Below are positions 1 through 7,075 of a stretch of 47,242 bases of DNA, piece by piece. Under the pieces are notes generated by a model that ran no database searches, was not told the origin of the DNA, and saw only the letters and a list, made by a program, of their open reading frames with translations. The stretch is from NCBI GenBank assembly GCA_035485475.1, contig DATHOA010000127.1, positions 1 to 47,242 on the forward strand. The letters are read 5' to 3'. This DNA is from DAIDKA01 sp035485475 (lineage in GTDB: Bacteria; Pseudomonadota; Gammaproteobacteria; Steroidobacterales; Steroidobacteraceae). Numbering within the stretch: position 1 is the first letter of the stretch; every line of letters begins with the position of its first letter. Position numbers and translations under genes: made by a program.

Positions 1-180
1 TCATTGGGATTTCTCGAAGTTGCGCAGCGTGCACCGCAGTGCCGCTTTGATGACTGCCGGCACCTGAAGGAACCGGCCTGTGCGGTGCGCGCGGCCAGTG
101 AATCCGGGCAGATCAGTCCACGCCGCTACGAGAGTTACCGACGCTTGCGACGCTTGTTTGAAACCCTGGGGAAGCGCTAA
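1..180 (+). CDS. rsgA: Ribosome small-subunit GTPase RsgA, C-terminal end (partial)
   Basis: The window opens inside this gene, so only the last 59 residues are visible. They carry the zinc-binding signature of RsgA (YjeQ/EngC) in the form C-x4-C-x-H-x5-C (CRFDDCRHLKEPAC), followed by the typical tail with ISPRRYESYRRL. In the family, the N-terminal OB fold and the circularly permuted GTPase domain precede this zinc finger, and the protein helps late 30S subunit maturation. Its TAA overlaps the recR stop from the opposite strand by 4 bp, so there is no room for a separate terminator between them. The identification rests only on the zinc-finger tail. Confidence 0.88.
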   Translation, partial: SLGFLEVAQRAPQCRFDDCRHLKEPACAVRAASESGQISPRRYESYRRLRRLFETLGKR

Positions 181-776
181 CCCATCACCTGGCGTCCGAC
201 CAGCGCATGCGCCAGCGTGCCGCCATCCACATATTCGAGTTCCCCGCCCACCGGCACGCCGTGCGCGATACGGGTCGCCTGAATACCGCGCGCCGCGGCC
301 AGCTCGCGCAGATAGTGTGCCGTGGCCTCACCCTCCACCGTCGGGTTGGTCGCAAGAATGAGTTCCTGCACGGCGCCCTCGGCCAGCAGTGCTTCGAGCT
401 CGCGCGCGCCGAGCTCATCCGGACCCACCCCATCCAGCGGCGACAGGTGTCCCATCAGCACGAAATAGTAGCCGCGATAGCTGCCCGAGAGTTCCACGGC
501 CACGACGTCGGCGGGTGACTCCACCACACACAGCAGGCTGCGATCGCGTTGCGGTGCCGCGCAAATCGAACACAGCTCATCATCGGTGAGCATGCGACAG
601 CGCCGACAGCGTTGCACCGAGGCCAACGCCGTACCCAGCGCCTGCGCCAGCGCATGCGCCCCGGGGCGGCCTTCCTGCAGCAGATGGAACGCCATGCGCT
701 GGGCGGTTTTGGGCCCCACGCCGGGCAGCGCGCGCAGTGCGTCGATCAGTTTCAGAAGATTGCGCGAATGCTTCAT
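177..776 (-). CDS. recR: Recombination mediator RecR
   Basis: This 199-residue protein has the usual RecR length and domain order. A helix-hairpin-helix comes first (LRALPGVGPKTAQRMAFHLL), then a four-cysteine zinc finger at about residues 57-72 (CRRCRM...CSIC), then a Toprim domain beginning at VVESPADVVAVE. With RecF and RecO it loads RecA on SSB-coated gaps. The ATG lies directly after the ybaB stop codon with no spacer, so the two are probably translationally coupled. It is the last gene of the dnaX-ybaB-recR operon, an order shared by many Gammaproteobacteria. Confidence 0.97.
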   Translation of the reverse strand: MKHSRNLLKLIDALRALPGVGPKTAQRMAFHLLQEGRPGAHALAQALGTALASVQRCRRCRMLTDDELCSICAAPQRDRSLLCVVESPADVVAVELSGSYRGYYFVLMGHLSPLDGVGPDELGARELEALLAEGAVQELILATNPTVEGEATAHYLRELAAARGIQATRIAHGVPVGGELEYVDGGTLAHALVGRQVMG

Positions 777-1100
777 CTAGAACGGCAGTTTCACACCCGG
801 CGGCAGCTGCAGGCCGGCGGTGACGGCGGCCATCATCTCCTGGGTGCGCACTTCGATACGGTGGGCCGCATCATTGAAAGCCGCCACCAGCAGGTCCTCG
901 AGCATCTCGCGGTCCTCGGCGGCCACGGATGGCTCGATCTGCACGCGTTTGACCTGATGACGGCCGGTCAGAGTGACTTTGACCATGCCACCTCCGGACT
1001 CCCCCACCACTTCGATGGCCTGTACCTCGGCCTGGGCCTTCTGCATGCGTTCCTGCATGACCTGAGCCTGCTTCATCAAATTGCCGATATTGCCGCGCAT
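777..1100 (-). CDS. ybaB: YbaB/EbfC nucleoid-associated protein
   Basis: This small protein of 107 residues has the YbaB features: an N-terminal helix rich in Met, Gln and Lys (MKQAQVMQERMQKAQ), a central GGGMVKVTLTGRHQVKRV strand region, and a C-terminal helix with a short PPGVKLPF tail. Family members are dimeric DNA-binding proteins and are nearly always encoded between dnaX and recR. Here it starts 36 bp after dnaX ends and abuts recR. Its exact role in replication or repair is not settled for the family. Confidence 0.95.
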   Translation of the reverse strand: MRGNIGNLMKQAQVMQERMQKAQAEVQAIEVVGESGGGMVKVTLTGRHQVKRVQIEPSVAAEDREMLEDLLVAAFNDAAHRIEVRTQEMMAAVTAGLQLPPGVKLPF

Positions 1101-1136
1101 GAGTTTGCCGATGCTCCTGAAGGTAAGGGTGACCAG

Positions 1137-2726
1137 TTAGCGTTCGCGTGTGGGTCGGATCGTATCCGGTAACAGGGTTGCCCCAAAGCGCTCCTGCAGC
1201 GCCTTCACCGTGGGATCCTCGCCGAAGGCCTGGCGCGCCGCCACCAGCGCCGCGCCCCGCTCGCGCTCCTGGATCTGGGCCGGGGTTTCGGCGGCCGCCT
1301 CGGCCACGAACTCGAGCCGCACCGGGCCGCCGAAATAACCGTTCAGGGCCTGCTGCAGTTTGGCCTCGATGCCCGGGGTTCGGCTCGCCTGGAAGCGCGC
1401 ATCCAGGGCCAGTCGGATGACTCCGTCGCGGTGGTCGACGAACTGGCAATTCAGCGCCAGGGAGCGTACGGCCCCGCTCAAGCTCATGTCACCCACCATG
1501 GCCGTCCAGTCCCCCGCGGGCGCGCTCGCAGGGGCTGCTGGCGGGGCCTGTGTGCGGGTCGCAGGCGCGGCAGCCGACCGGGCCGCCGCCGCCGCGCCGC
1601 CCGCTAGGGCCGCCCCTGGGGGGCCCGCGGCCAGGCCCGAGCCGGCATACCGGAAGGCGAGCATGCGCAGCAGCGTCATTTCAAATCCGGCCCGGGGGTC
1701 CGGGGCGAGGTGCAGATCGCGCCGACCGATGATGGCCGTCTGGTAGTACAGCTGAACGTCCTCGGCACGCAGACCCTGCGCCAGTTGCCGCAGCAGGGCC
1801 AGTTCGTACAGCTCATCCCCGTCGTAGTCGGGCACCGCCTGGACCAGCGCCACGCGCACCAGCAGCGCTGCGAACTCATCGAGCAGCTGGGCATGATCCG
1901 GCGCCCACTGTTCGAGCTCCTGGACCCAGGCGACCACGCGTGCGGCCTGTGCCTCGATCATCAGCTGGGCCAGTTTGACGACATGGTCACGTGCCACGGT
2001 GCCGAGCATGTCGCGCACCTGCGCCTCAGCGACGCTGCCGCCACCGAAGGCGATCACCTGATCGAGCAGCGACAGGCCATCGCGCATGCTGCCATCCGCC
2101 GCCTGCGCCAGCAGTCTTAAGCCGGCGGGCTCAAAGCTGATGCCTTCCAGTTCCAGGACATGCTGCAGCCGCGCGGCGATCAGTGATACCGACAGGCGCT
2201 TCAGATTGAACTGCAGGCAACGCGACAGCACGGTCGCGGGCAGTTTCTGCGGATCCGTCGTGGCCAGCAGGAACTTCACGCGCGGCGGCGGCTCCTCGAG
2301 CGTCTTCAACAGCGCATTGAACGAGTGTGTCGACAGCATGTGCACCTCGTCGATGAGGTACACCTTGTAGCGACCCTGCGTCGGCGCGTACTGCACATTG
2401 TCGAGCAGTTCGCGGGTGTCATCGACCTTGGTGCGCGAGGCGGCATCGACCTCGATCAGGTCCACGAATCGCCCCTCGTTGATGGCCACACAGCTGGGAC
2501 ACTCATCACAGGGCGAGGCCGAGACCCCGCGATCGCAGTTCAGACACTTGGCGAGGATGCGGGCAATGGTGGTCTTGCCGACCCCGCGCGTGCCGGTGAA
2601 CAGGAAGGCATGGTGGACCCGATCGGTATCCAGCGCATGTGTCAGCGCACGCCGCACGTGCTCCTGCCCGATCATGTCGGTGAAGCGCCGCGGCCGCCAC
2701 TTGCGAGCCAACGCTACATAAGCCAC
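1137..2726 (-). CDS. dnaX: DNA polymerase III subunits gamma/tau (DnaX)
   Basis: The clamp-loader ATPase has Walker A GTRGVGKTT, a cysteine zinc module (CLNC...CDECPSC) and Walker B DEVHML. A Pro/Ala-rich linker at about residues 360-410 leads to the tau-specific C-terminus. I chose the GTG at 2726 because it gives the family N-terminus (M)AYVALARKWRP and has AAGGA at 2736-2732 about six bases upstream; an in-frame ATG at 2744 would add six residues. The protein is 529 residues, shorter than the 643 of E. coli, mainly because the linker is short. There is no A6G slippery heptamer, but a C6 tract lies in the linker (see findings). The gene directly follows the SRP RNA. Confidence 0.96.
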   Translation of the reverse strand: MAYVALARKWRPRRFTDMIGQEHVRRALTHALDTDRVHHAFLFTGTRGVGKTTIARILAKCLNCDRGVSASPCDECPSCVAINEGRFVDLIEVDAASRTKVDDTRELLDNVQYAPTQGRYKVYLIDEVHMLSTHSFNALLKTLEEPPPRVKFLLATTDPQKLPATVLSRCLQFNLKRLSVSLIAARLQHVLELEGISFEPAGLRLLAQAADGSMRDGLSLLDQVIAFGGGSVAEAQVRDMLGTVARDHVVKLAQLMIEAQAARVVAWVQELEQWAPDHAQLLDEFAALLVRVALVQAVPDYDGDELYELALLRQLAQGLRAEDVQLYYQTAIIGRRDLHLAPDPRAGFEMTLLRMLAFRYAGSGLAAGPPGAALAGGAAAAARSAAAPATRTQAPPAAPASAPAGDWTAMVGDMSLSGAVRSLALNCQFVDHRDGVIRLALDARFQASRTPGIEAKLQQALNGYFGGPVRLEFVAEAAAETPAQIQERERGAALVAARQAFGEDPTVKALQERFGATLLPDTIRPTRER

Positions 2727-2749
2727 AGCCCATCCTTCATCCATTTGGA

Positions 2750-2862
2750 GGTGATCCGCACCAGCTTGGATTCCGGCACCCGACATCGCCGCTGCCGCTG
2801 CTCCCTTCCGGGCCTGACGGGATTCACGACTGGTCGTCGCGGAGTAGCCGATGCGGACCACC
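2750..2862 (-). ncRNA. ffs: Signal recognition particle 4.5S RNA
   Basis: The minus strand contains the conserved SRP RNA domain IV hairpin, with GTCAGGCCCGGAAGGGAGCA at the place where Ffh binds. The proposed ends pair with each other: GGTGGTCCGCA at the 5' side (2862-2852) against TGCGGATCACC at the 3' side (2760-2750), with one G-U pair. This gives a 113-nt hairpin RNA, close to the 114 nt of E. coli. It binds Ffh, which is encoded at the other end of the window, to target membrane proteins. It lies only 31 bp after tRNA-Ser and just before dnaX, a common gammaproteobacterial order. Ends are inferred from pairing. Confidence 0.93.
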
Positions 2863-2893
2863 ATGGACCGGATGCGGGTGCGGTGACCGAAGC

Positions 2894-2985
2894 TGGCGGA
2901 GAGGGTGGGATTCGAACCCACGAACACCCGTGAAGATGTTACTGGAATTCCAGTCCAGCGCCTTCGACCGCTCGGCCACCTCTCC
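2894..2985 (-). tRNA. tRNA-Ser (anticodon GGA)
   Basis: The minus strand folds into a 92-nt class II tRNA. The acceptor arm GGAGAGG pairs with CCTCTCC and is followed by discriminator G and an encoded CCA. The D arm is TGGCCGAGCGG, and the anticodon stem CTGGA/TCCAG encloses the loop CTGGAAT, giving anticodon GGA. A long variable arm, typical of Ser, follows, then the T arm with GGTTCGAATCC. It probably reads UCC and UCU codons. It may share a transcript with the SRP RNA that follows. Confidence 0.97.
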
Positions 2986-2996
2986 CATCAATAACT

Positions 2997-3025
2997 TATA
3001 AAACTTTTCTCAGGCAAAAGATCAA
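2997..3025 (-). promoter_or_regulatory. Likely sigma-70 promoter of tRNA-Ser / SRP RNA
   Basis: On the minus strand TTGATC (3025-3020) and TTTATA (3002-2997) are 17 bp apart, and a start about seven bases later would fall just before the tRNA 5' end at 2985. The stretch is clearly more AT-rich than its surroundings. No terminator-like hairpin is evident between the tRNA and the SRP RNA, so this promoter could drive both RNAs. Confidence 0.55.
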
Positions 3026-3089
3026 ATCTGCGCGCAACCGTGAAGCCGGCGATGATACGCGAAGCCAAGCCCCGTAAGCGCATCGCCCC

Positions 3090-3392
3090 TCACGGCGCCG
3101 GCGGCGGCCGGGGGGTGCGGGGTTCGCTGAACTTGGGCGCCTCATCCAGGCAGGGGTCCTTCGGCCCGCGCGGCGGCAGCGGCGGCTCATTGAGCGCGGG
3201 GATCTGCAGCCCACTCTTCGTATCCGGAGGCTCGATTCCCACCGGCGCGCGCAGCACCGGCACGCTGGTCGCCTTCAGGTAGGAATCGCTGGTGTCGCTG
3301 CAGGAGTGGTAGGCCGAATGCCACAGATGGCAGCCACTCAGGCTCGAGGCCGCTGCCACCAGCACCGCCACATTGCGCATTCCCTTCAGCAT
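3090..3392 (-). CDS. Small BamC-like lipoprotein (N-terminal BamC segment only)
   Basis: This 100-residue protein starts with a lipoprotein signal ending in the lipobox LSGC, so the mature N-terminus would be lipidated Cys21. Around residues 38-67 it reads YLKA..VPVLRAPVGIEPPD...IPALNEPP. From memory this follows the extended N-terminal stretch of E. coli BamC (YLEAAP...LHAPAGMILP...YAIP), the part known to lie along BamD. The two folded BamC domains are absent, and the protein ends in a Pro-rich tail. It lies 18 bp downstream of dapA, the classical bamC position. The ATG at 3392 has GAGG eight bases upstream; an upstream GTG at 3401 is possible. The BamC link is inferred from a short motif plus position. 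Confidence 0.7.
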   Translation of the reverse strand: MLKGMRNVAVLVAAASSLSGCHLWHSAYHSCSDTSDSYLKATSVPVLRAPVGIEPPDTKSGLQIPALNEPPLPPRGPKDPCLDEAPKFSEPRTPRPPPAP

Positions 3393-3410
3393 CAAATCCA
3401 CCTCAAATAG

Positions 3411-4289
3411 TTACCGCAGTGCTCCGGACTGACGCAGTGCCCGCTCCAGCTGCGCTCGGAACGGCTCCGCCAGCTCGGTCAGGGGCAGGCGTAATCCGGG
3501 GCCGATCAAACCCATGCGCGCCAGTGCCCACTTTGCCGGAATGGGATTGGTCTCCAGGAACAACGTCTCATGCAGCGCTGCAATACCCGCATCCAACGTG
3601 CGCGCACCGGCCGCATCGCCCTGCACCGCCGCGGCGATCATGGCGGCCATGGCGCCGGGCGCCACATTGGCCGTCACGGAAATCACACCGCGGGCACCGG
3701 CCAGCACCACCTCGCAGGCCGAAGCATCATCGCCACTGAGCACTGCAAACGAAGACGGCACCCGCTCCAGGATCTCCCGCACCCGCGACACCTGCGCCAC
3801 GGCCTCTTTGACCGCGACCATGCGCGGGAGTTGCGCGATGCGCGCGACCGTCGCCGGCAGCATATCGACGGCGGTCCGCGACGGCACGTTATAGGCAATC
3901 ACCGGCACCCGCGATGCGGCGGCCACCGCCTCATAATGCCGGAACAGTCCCTCCTGCGTGGGCCGGTTATACGCGGGCGTCACGATCAGCACGCCATCCA
4001 CGGGCAGCTGCGACACCCGGCGTACGCGCTCGACGGTGGCCGCCGTGCCGCTGCTGCCGGCCCCGGTGATGATCTGGATCCGGCCCTGGGCCTGCTCGCA
4101 GGCACGCTGCGTGAGCTGCACCAGCTCATCATCCGACAAACTGGGCGACTCCCCGGTGGTGCCGCCCACCACAATGCCGCTGGTGCCATTTTCGATGTGG
4201 AACTGGATCAGGCGCCCCCAGGCGGAAAAATCCAGTCCACCGTCGGCGTGCATCGGGGTGACTATTGCGACCAGACTGCCTGAAAACAT
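3411..4289 (-). CDS. dapA: 4-hydroxy-tetrahydrodipicolinate synthase (DapA)
   Basis: This 292-residue TIM-barrel enzyme condenses pyruvate with aspartate semialdehyde in the diaminopimelate/lysine pathway. Visible catalytic residues fall at the E. coli numbering: Thr44-Thr45 in GGTTGE, Tyr107 in TPAYN, Tyr133 in IAYNVPSR, Arg138, and Schiff-base Lys161 in VAVKEA. The start at MFSGSLVAIVTP matches the family; longer in-frame extensions would run into the divergent ACT-protein gene. A possible promoter, TTGCCC-17 bp-TACCAT, lies upstream on this strand. The product supplies peptidoglycan precursors, and the small BamC-like gene follows. Confidence 0.97.
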   Translation of the reverse strand: MFSGSLVAIVTPMHADGGLDFSAWGRLIQFHIENGTSGIVVGGTTGESPSLSDDELVQLTQRACEQAQGRIQIITGAGSSGTAATVERVRRVSQLPVDGVLIVTPAYNRPTQEGLFRHYEAVAAASRVPVIAYNVPSRTAVDMLPATVARIAQLPRMVAVKEAVAQVSRVREILERVPSSFAVLSGDDASACEVVLAGARGVISVTANVAPGAMAAMIAAAVQGDAAGARTLDAGIAALHETLFLETNPIPAKWALARMGLIGPGLRLPLTELAEPFRAQLERALRQSGALR

Positions 4290-4377
4290 TCCGAAATCTA
4301 ATCTTGCGGCGCGTGCGCGGAGCGCGCGATGGTACGAGGCACGGGCGGCCTGGGCAAGTTCGGATTTAGGCACCCCC

Positions 4378-4399
4378 CCGCCAAGGTCGCCTTGGGCGG
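4378..4399. promoter_or_regulatory. Near-perfect palindrome between divergent dapA and gcvR-like gene
   Basis: CCGCCAAGG and CCTTGGGCGG flank a TCG loop and pair fully apart from one bulged G. It lies about 33 bp before the gcvR-like start and 89 bp before dapA. It has no T-run, so an operator or an mRNA leader hairpin is more likely than a terminator. Its role is unknown. Confidence 0.4.
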
Positions 4400-4431
4400 A
4401 TGCAACCGGTACACTCGGTGCGCTTATTCGC

Positions 4432-4980
4432 ATGACGGCCCCCGAGAAGATGAAGCAACACCTCGCTGTATCAGCGATCGGCAGCGACCGGACCGGGATG
4501 GTCCACGAACTAACCCGGGTGATCACCGAGTGTGGGGGCAATATCAGCGAGAGCCGGATGGCGAACCTCGGCACCGAGTTCGCCATGCTGCTGCTGGTTT
4601 CCGGTAACTGGCATGCGCTGGCGAAGCTCGAAACCGAACTCAAGCGCCTGATGGAAACCAGCAATCTGTCGGTGCACCTGCGCCGCACCGAGCCGCGCAG
4701 CGCGCGCACCGACATGCTGCCCTACTCGATCGATGTCGTGTGCCTGGACCAGACGGGCATCGTTTCGGGGCTGTCCGGGTTCTTCTCCACGCGCGGCATC
4801 GACATCGCCGAAGTGTCCACCCGCAGCTATCCGGCCGCCCACACCGGCGCGCCGATGTTCTCGGTCCAGATGATCATCAATGTGCCCAGCCGCATCCACG
4901 TGTCGCATCTGCGGGAGGAGTTCATGGAGTTTTGTGACTCGCTGAACCTGGACGCGATACTCGAGCCGGTAAAGGCTTAA
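4432..4980 (+). CDS. gcvR: GcvR-like protein with two ACT domains
   Basis: This 182-residue protein consists of two tandem ACT domains. The first begins at LAVSAIGSDRTGMVHELTRVI and the second at YSIDVVCLDQTGIVSGLSGFF. This is the architecture of GcvR, the partner that in E. coli holds the activator GcvA inactive at the glycine-cleavage operon. No gcvA or gcv gene is in view, so the target is unknown. It is divergent from dapA, where GcvR-type genes often sit, and 26 bp upstream of the peroxiredoxin. The start may instead be the ATG at 4450 (MKQHLAV), which several homologues would favour; neither has a strong ribosome-binding site. Confidence 0.82.
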   Translation: MTAPEKMKQHLAVSAIGSDRTGMVHELTRVITECGGNISESRMANLGTEFAMLLLVSGNWHALAKLETELKRLMETSNLSVHLRRTEPRSARTDMLPYSIDVVCLDQTGIVSGLSGFFSTRGIDIAEVSTRSYPAAHTGAPMFSVQMIINVPSRIHVSHLREEFMEFCDSLNLDAILEPVKA

Positions 4981-5006
4981 TCCAAGCACTGCCGACGGAC
5001 GATCCC

Positions 5007-5477
5007 ATGCCAAAGGTTGTATTGGACCGCAAGGTCCCCGAGTTCGCGCTGCCCGCCACCGGTGCACAGCCATCCTGGAGCCTGGCGGGTGCCGCAGGCC
5101 GCAAACTGGTGATTTTCTTCTATCCCAAGGACATGACCAGCGGCTGCACCCTGGAGGCGCAGGGGTTTCGCGATCAGGTCGCCGCGTTTCGCAAGGCGGG
5201 CACGGCAATCGTGGGCATTTCGCGCGACACCCTCGCCTCACATGAGAAATTCTGTCTGAAGGAAAAGCTGCCCTACCCACTGCTGTCCGACAGCGATGAG
5301 AAGGTGTGTCGCCTGTTTGATGTGATCCAGGAAAAATCCCTGTACGGGCGCAAGTACCTGGGGATAGAGCGCAGTACGTTTCTGATCGACAAGGAAGGTT
5401 ATCTGCGGCGCGAATGGCGCAAGGTGAAAGTGAACGGACACGTGGAGGAAGTACTTGAAGCGGCGAAGTCTCTCTGA
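5007..5477 (+). CDS. bcp: Thioredoxin-dependent peroxiredoxin, Bcp/PrxQ type
   Basis: This 156-residue thiol peroxidase has the peroxidatic cysteine at residue 47 in FYPKDMTSGCT. The usual proline of the TPGC motif is serine here. The resolving cysteine found five residues later in E. coli Bcp is replaced by Gln, but Cys83 (KFCLKEKL) is present. This 47/83 spacing is the one I recall for Xylella PrxQ, so this is probably an atypical 2-Cys enzyme using the cysteine in helix 3. It reduces H2O2 and organic peroxides with thioredoxin. Its last 23 bp overlap the next gene, suggesting coupled translation. Confidence 0.93.
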   Translation: MPKVVLDRKVPEFALPATGAQPSWSLAGAAGRKLVIFFYPKDMTSGCTLEAQGFRDQVAAFRKAGTAIVGISRDTLASHEKFCLKEKLPYPLLSDSDEKVCRLFDVIQEKSLYGRKYLGIERSTFLIDKEGYLRREWRKVKVNGHVEEVLEAAKSL

Positions 5478-6936
5478 TCAACAGCCCCCCGATGGCTCCG
5501 GCACGGCAGTGACCGGAACCGCGGGTGCGGACCGCGCCACGAGGCGCCTTTTCGTTCTGGACACCAACGTGCTGATGCACGATCCGACCTCGATTTTCCG
5601 CTTCGAGGAGCACGATATCTACCTGCCCATGGTGGTGCTCGAAGAACTCGACGCCAACAAGAAGGGTCTGTCGGAGGCGTCGCGCAATGTCCGTCAGGCC
5701 AGCCGGTTCCTCGACGAAATGATTCGCGATGCGACCAAGGAGCAGATCGATCAGGGCCTGCCGCTACCGACGGGGTATTCGGGCAACCACGGCAAGAAGG
5801 CCTCCACCGGGCGGCTGTTCTTCCAGACCCGCCCGCTGGGCGGGGCGACGCTGCCGGAAATACTCCCCGGGCACGGCGCGGACAACGCCATCCTCGCGCA
5901 GACCCTGCAGCTGCAGCGTGAGGCGCCGGCGGCCCGCGTCACGCTGGTTTCCAAGGACATCAACCTGCGCATCAAGGGCGCCGTGCTCGGTGTGCATGTC
6001 GAGGACTACAACAGCGACAAGACGCTGGAGGACTCGGATGTCCTTTATTCCGGCATGGCCGGCCTGCCGGCGGATTTCTGGGAACAGCATGGCAAGGACA
6101 TGCGCTCCTGGAAGGAATCCGAGCGCACCTTCTACGAGGTGACGGGACCTGCCGTGCATGATTGGTTGCCCAATCTTGGCGTGTACGAGGATGCCGAGCA
6201 CGGCATCGAGGGCATTGTGCGCAAGGTCGAGGGCGACACGGCGACCCTGGAGCTGACCCGCGACTTTCGCAGCGATCGGCACAATATCTGGGGCGTGACG
6301 GCCCGCAACCGCGAGCAGAACTTTGCCTTGAACCTGCTCATGGATCCGCAGATCGACCTGGTCACCCTGCTGGGACCGGCCGGCACCGGCAAGACGCTGC
6401 TGGCCCTGGCCGCGGGCCTGGTACAGACCCTGGAGGCCAACCGCTTCGTCGAAATCATCATGACCCGGGTCACGATCCCGCTGGGGGAGGACATCGGCTT
6501 CCTGCCGGGCACGGAAGAAGAAAAAATGGAGCCTTGGATGGGCGCCCTCATGGACAACCTCGAGGTGCTGACCCAAAGCCAGGAAGGGGGTAACTGGGGC
6601 CGGGCTGCGACCAATGACCTGCTGCGCAACCGCATCAAGATCCGCTCATTGAACTTCATGCGCGGCCGCACCTTTCTGAACCGTTTCATCATCCTGGATG
6701 AGGCGCAGAACCTCACCCCGAAGCAGATGAAGGCCCTGATCACGCGCGCCGGCCCCGGCACCAAGATCGCCTGCCTGGGAAATGTGGCCCAGATCGATAC
6801 CCCCTACCTGACCGAAACCACCTCAGGCATCACCTTTGCCGTGAACCGGTTTCGGGGTTGGGCGCATTCCGGCCATGTCACCCTGGTACGCGGCGAGCGT
6901 TCGCGGCTGGCGGACTTTGCCTCGGACGCGTTGTAG
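5455..6936 (+). CDS. PIN domain-PhoH family ATPase
   Basis: This 493-residue fusion starts with a PIN nuclease-like domain (about residues 30-170; LFVLDTNVLMHDP and LEELDANKKG carry its acidic residues) and ends in a PhoH ATPase domain. Walker A is GPAGTGKT at residues 307-314 and Walker B is IILDEAQN at 412-419. PIN-PhoH (PhoH2-type) proteins are reported as RNA helicase/RNases in other bacteria; the substrate here is unknown. The start is TTG at 5455, supported by GGAGG six bases upstream inside bcp, and the first 25 or so residues are low complexity. No antitoxin gene is adjacent. Confidence 0.92.
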   Translation: MKRRSLSDQQPPDGSGTAVTGTAGADRATRRLFVLDTNVLMHDPTSIFRFEEHDIYLPMVVLEELDANKKGLSEASRNVRQASRFLDEMIRDATKEQIDQGLPLPTGYSGNHGKKASTGRLFFQTRPLGGATLPEILPGHGADNAILAQTLQLQREAPAARVTLVSKDINLRIKGAVLGVHVEDYNSDKTLEDSDVLYSGMAGLPADFWEQHGKDMRSWKESERTFYEVTGPAVHDWLPNLGVYEDAEHGIEGIVRKVEGDTATLELTRDFRSDRHNIWGVTARNREQNFALNLLMDPQIDLVTLLGPAGTGKTLLALAAGLVQTLEANRFVEIIMTRVTIPLGEDIGFLPGTEEEKMEPWMGALMDNLEVLTQSQEGGNWGRAATNDLLRNRIKIRSLNFMRGRTFLNRFIILDEAQNLTPKQMKALITRAGPGTKIACLGNVAQIDTPYLTETTSGITFAVNRFRGWAHSGHVTLVRGERSRLADFASDAL

Positions 6937-6963
6937 CATGGCCGGGTGAATTTGCTGGTGCTG

Positions 6964-6993
6964 TAGACCTTTTGGCAGCGGACGCGTTATATG
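6964..6993 (+). promoter_or_regulatory. Possible promoter of the bepA-like gene
   Basis: TAGACC (6964-6969) and TATATG (6988-6993) are 18 bp apart, in the 139-bp gap after phoH. This gap also contains the small hairpin ATGCC-CTTTT-GGCAT at 6991-7005. Each box matches consensus at about four of six bases, so this is tentative. Confidence 0.3.
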
Positions 6994-7075
6994 CCCTTTT
7001 GGCATCGCCAGTCCGGCTACGTCTGTTTATGCCTTTGGCTGCAACTCCGGAGTGTCGGCCGTTGTCACAGGTATT

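Noticed and set aside
1137..2726. Programmed -1 frameshift of the E. coli type in dnaX
   Set aside because: No A-AAA-AAG heptamer exists in the gene. The -1 frame after the C6 tract stays open for over 40 codons, so only the alternative shift is of interest.
2894..2985. tRNA-Ser as an integration site for a mobile element
   Set aside because: No integrase or repeated tRNA 3' end follows; the SRP RNA and dnaX are in their ordinary places.
5455..6936. PIN-PhoH as the toxin half of a toxin-antitoxin pair
   Set aside because: No small antitoxin gene overlaps or precedes it; the upstream overlapping gene is a peroxiredoxin.
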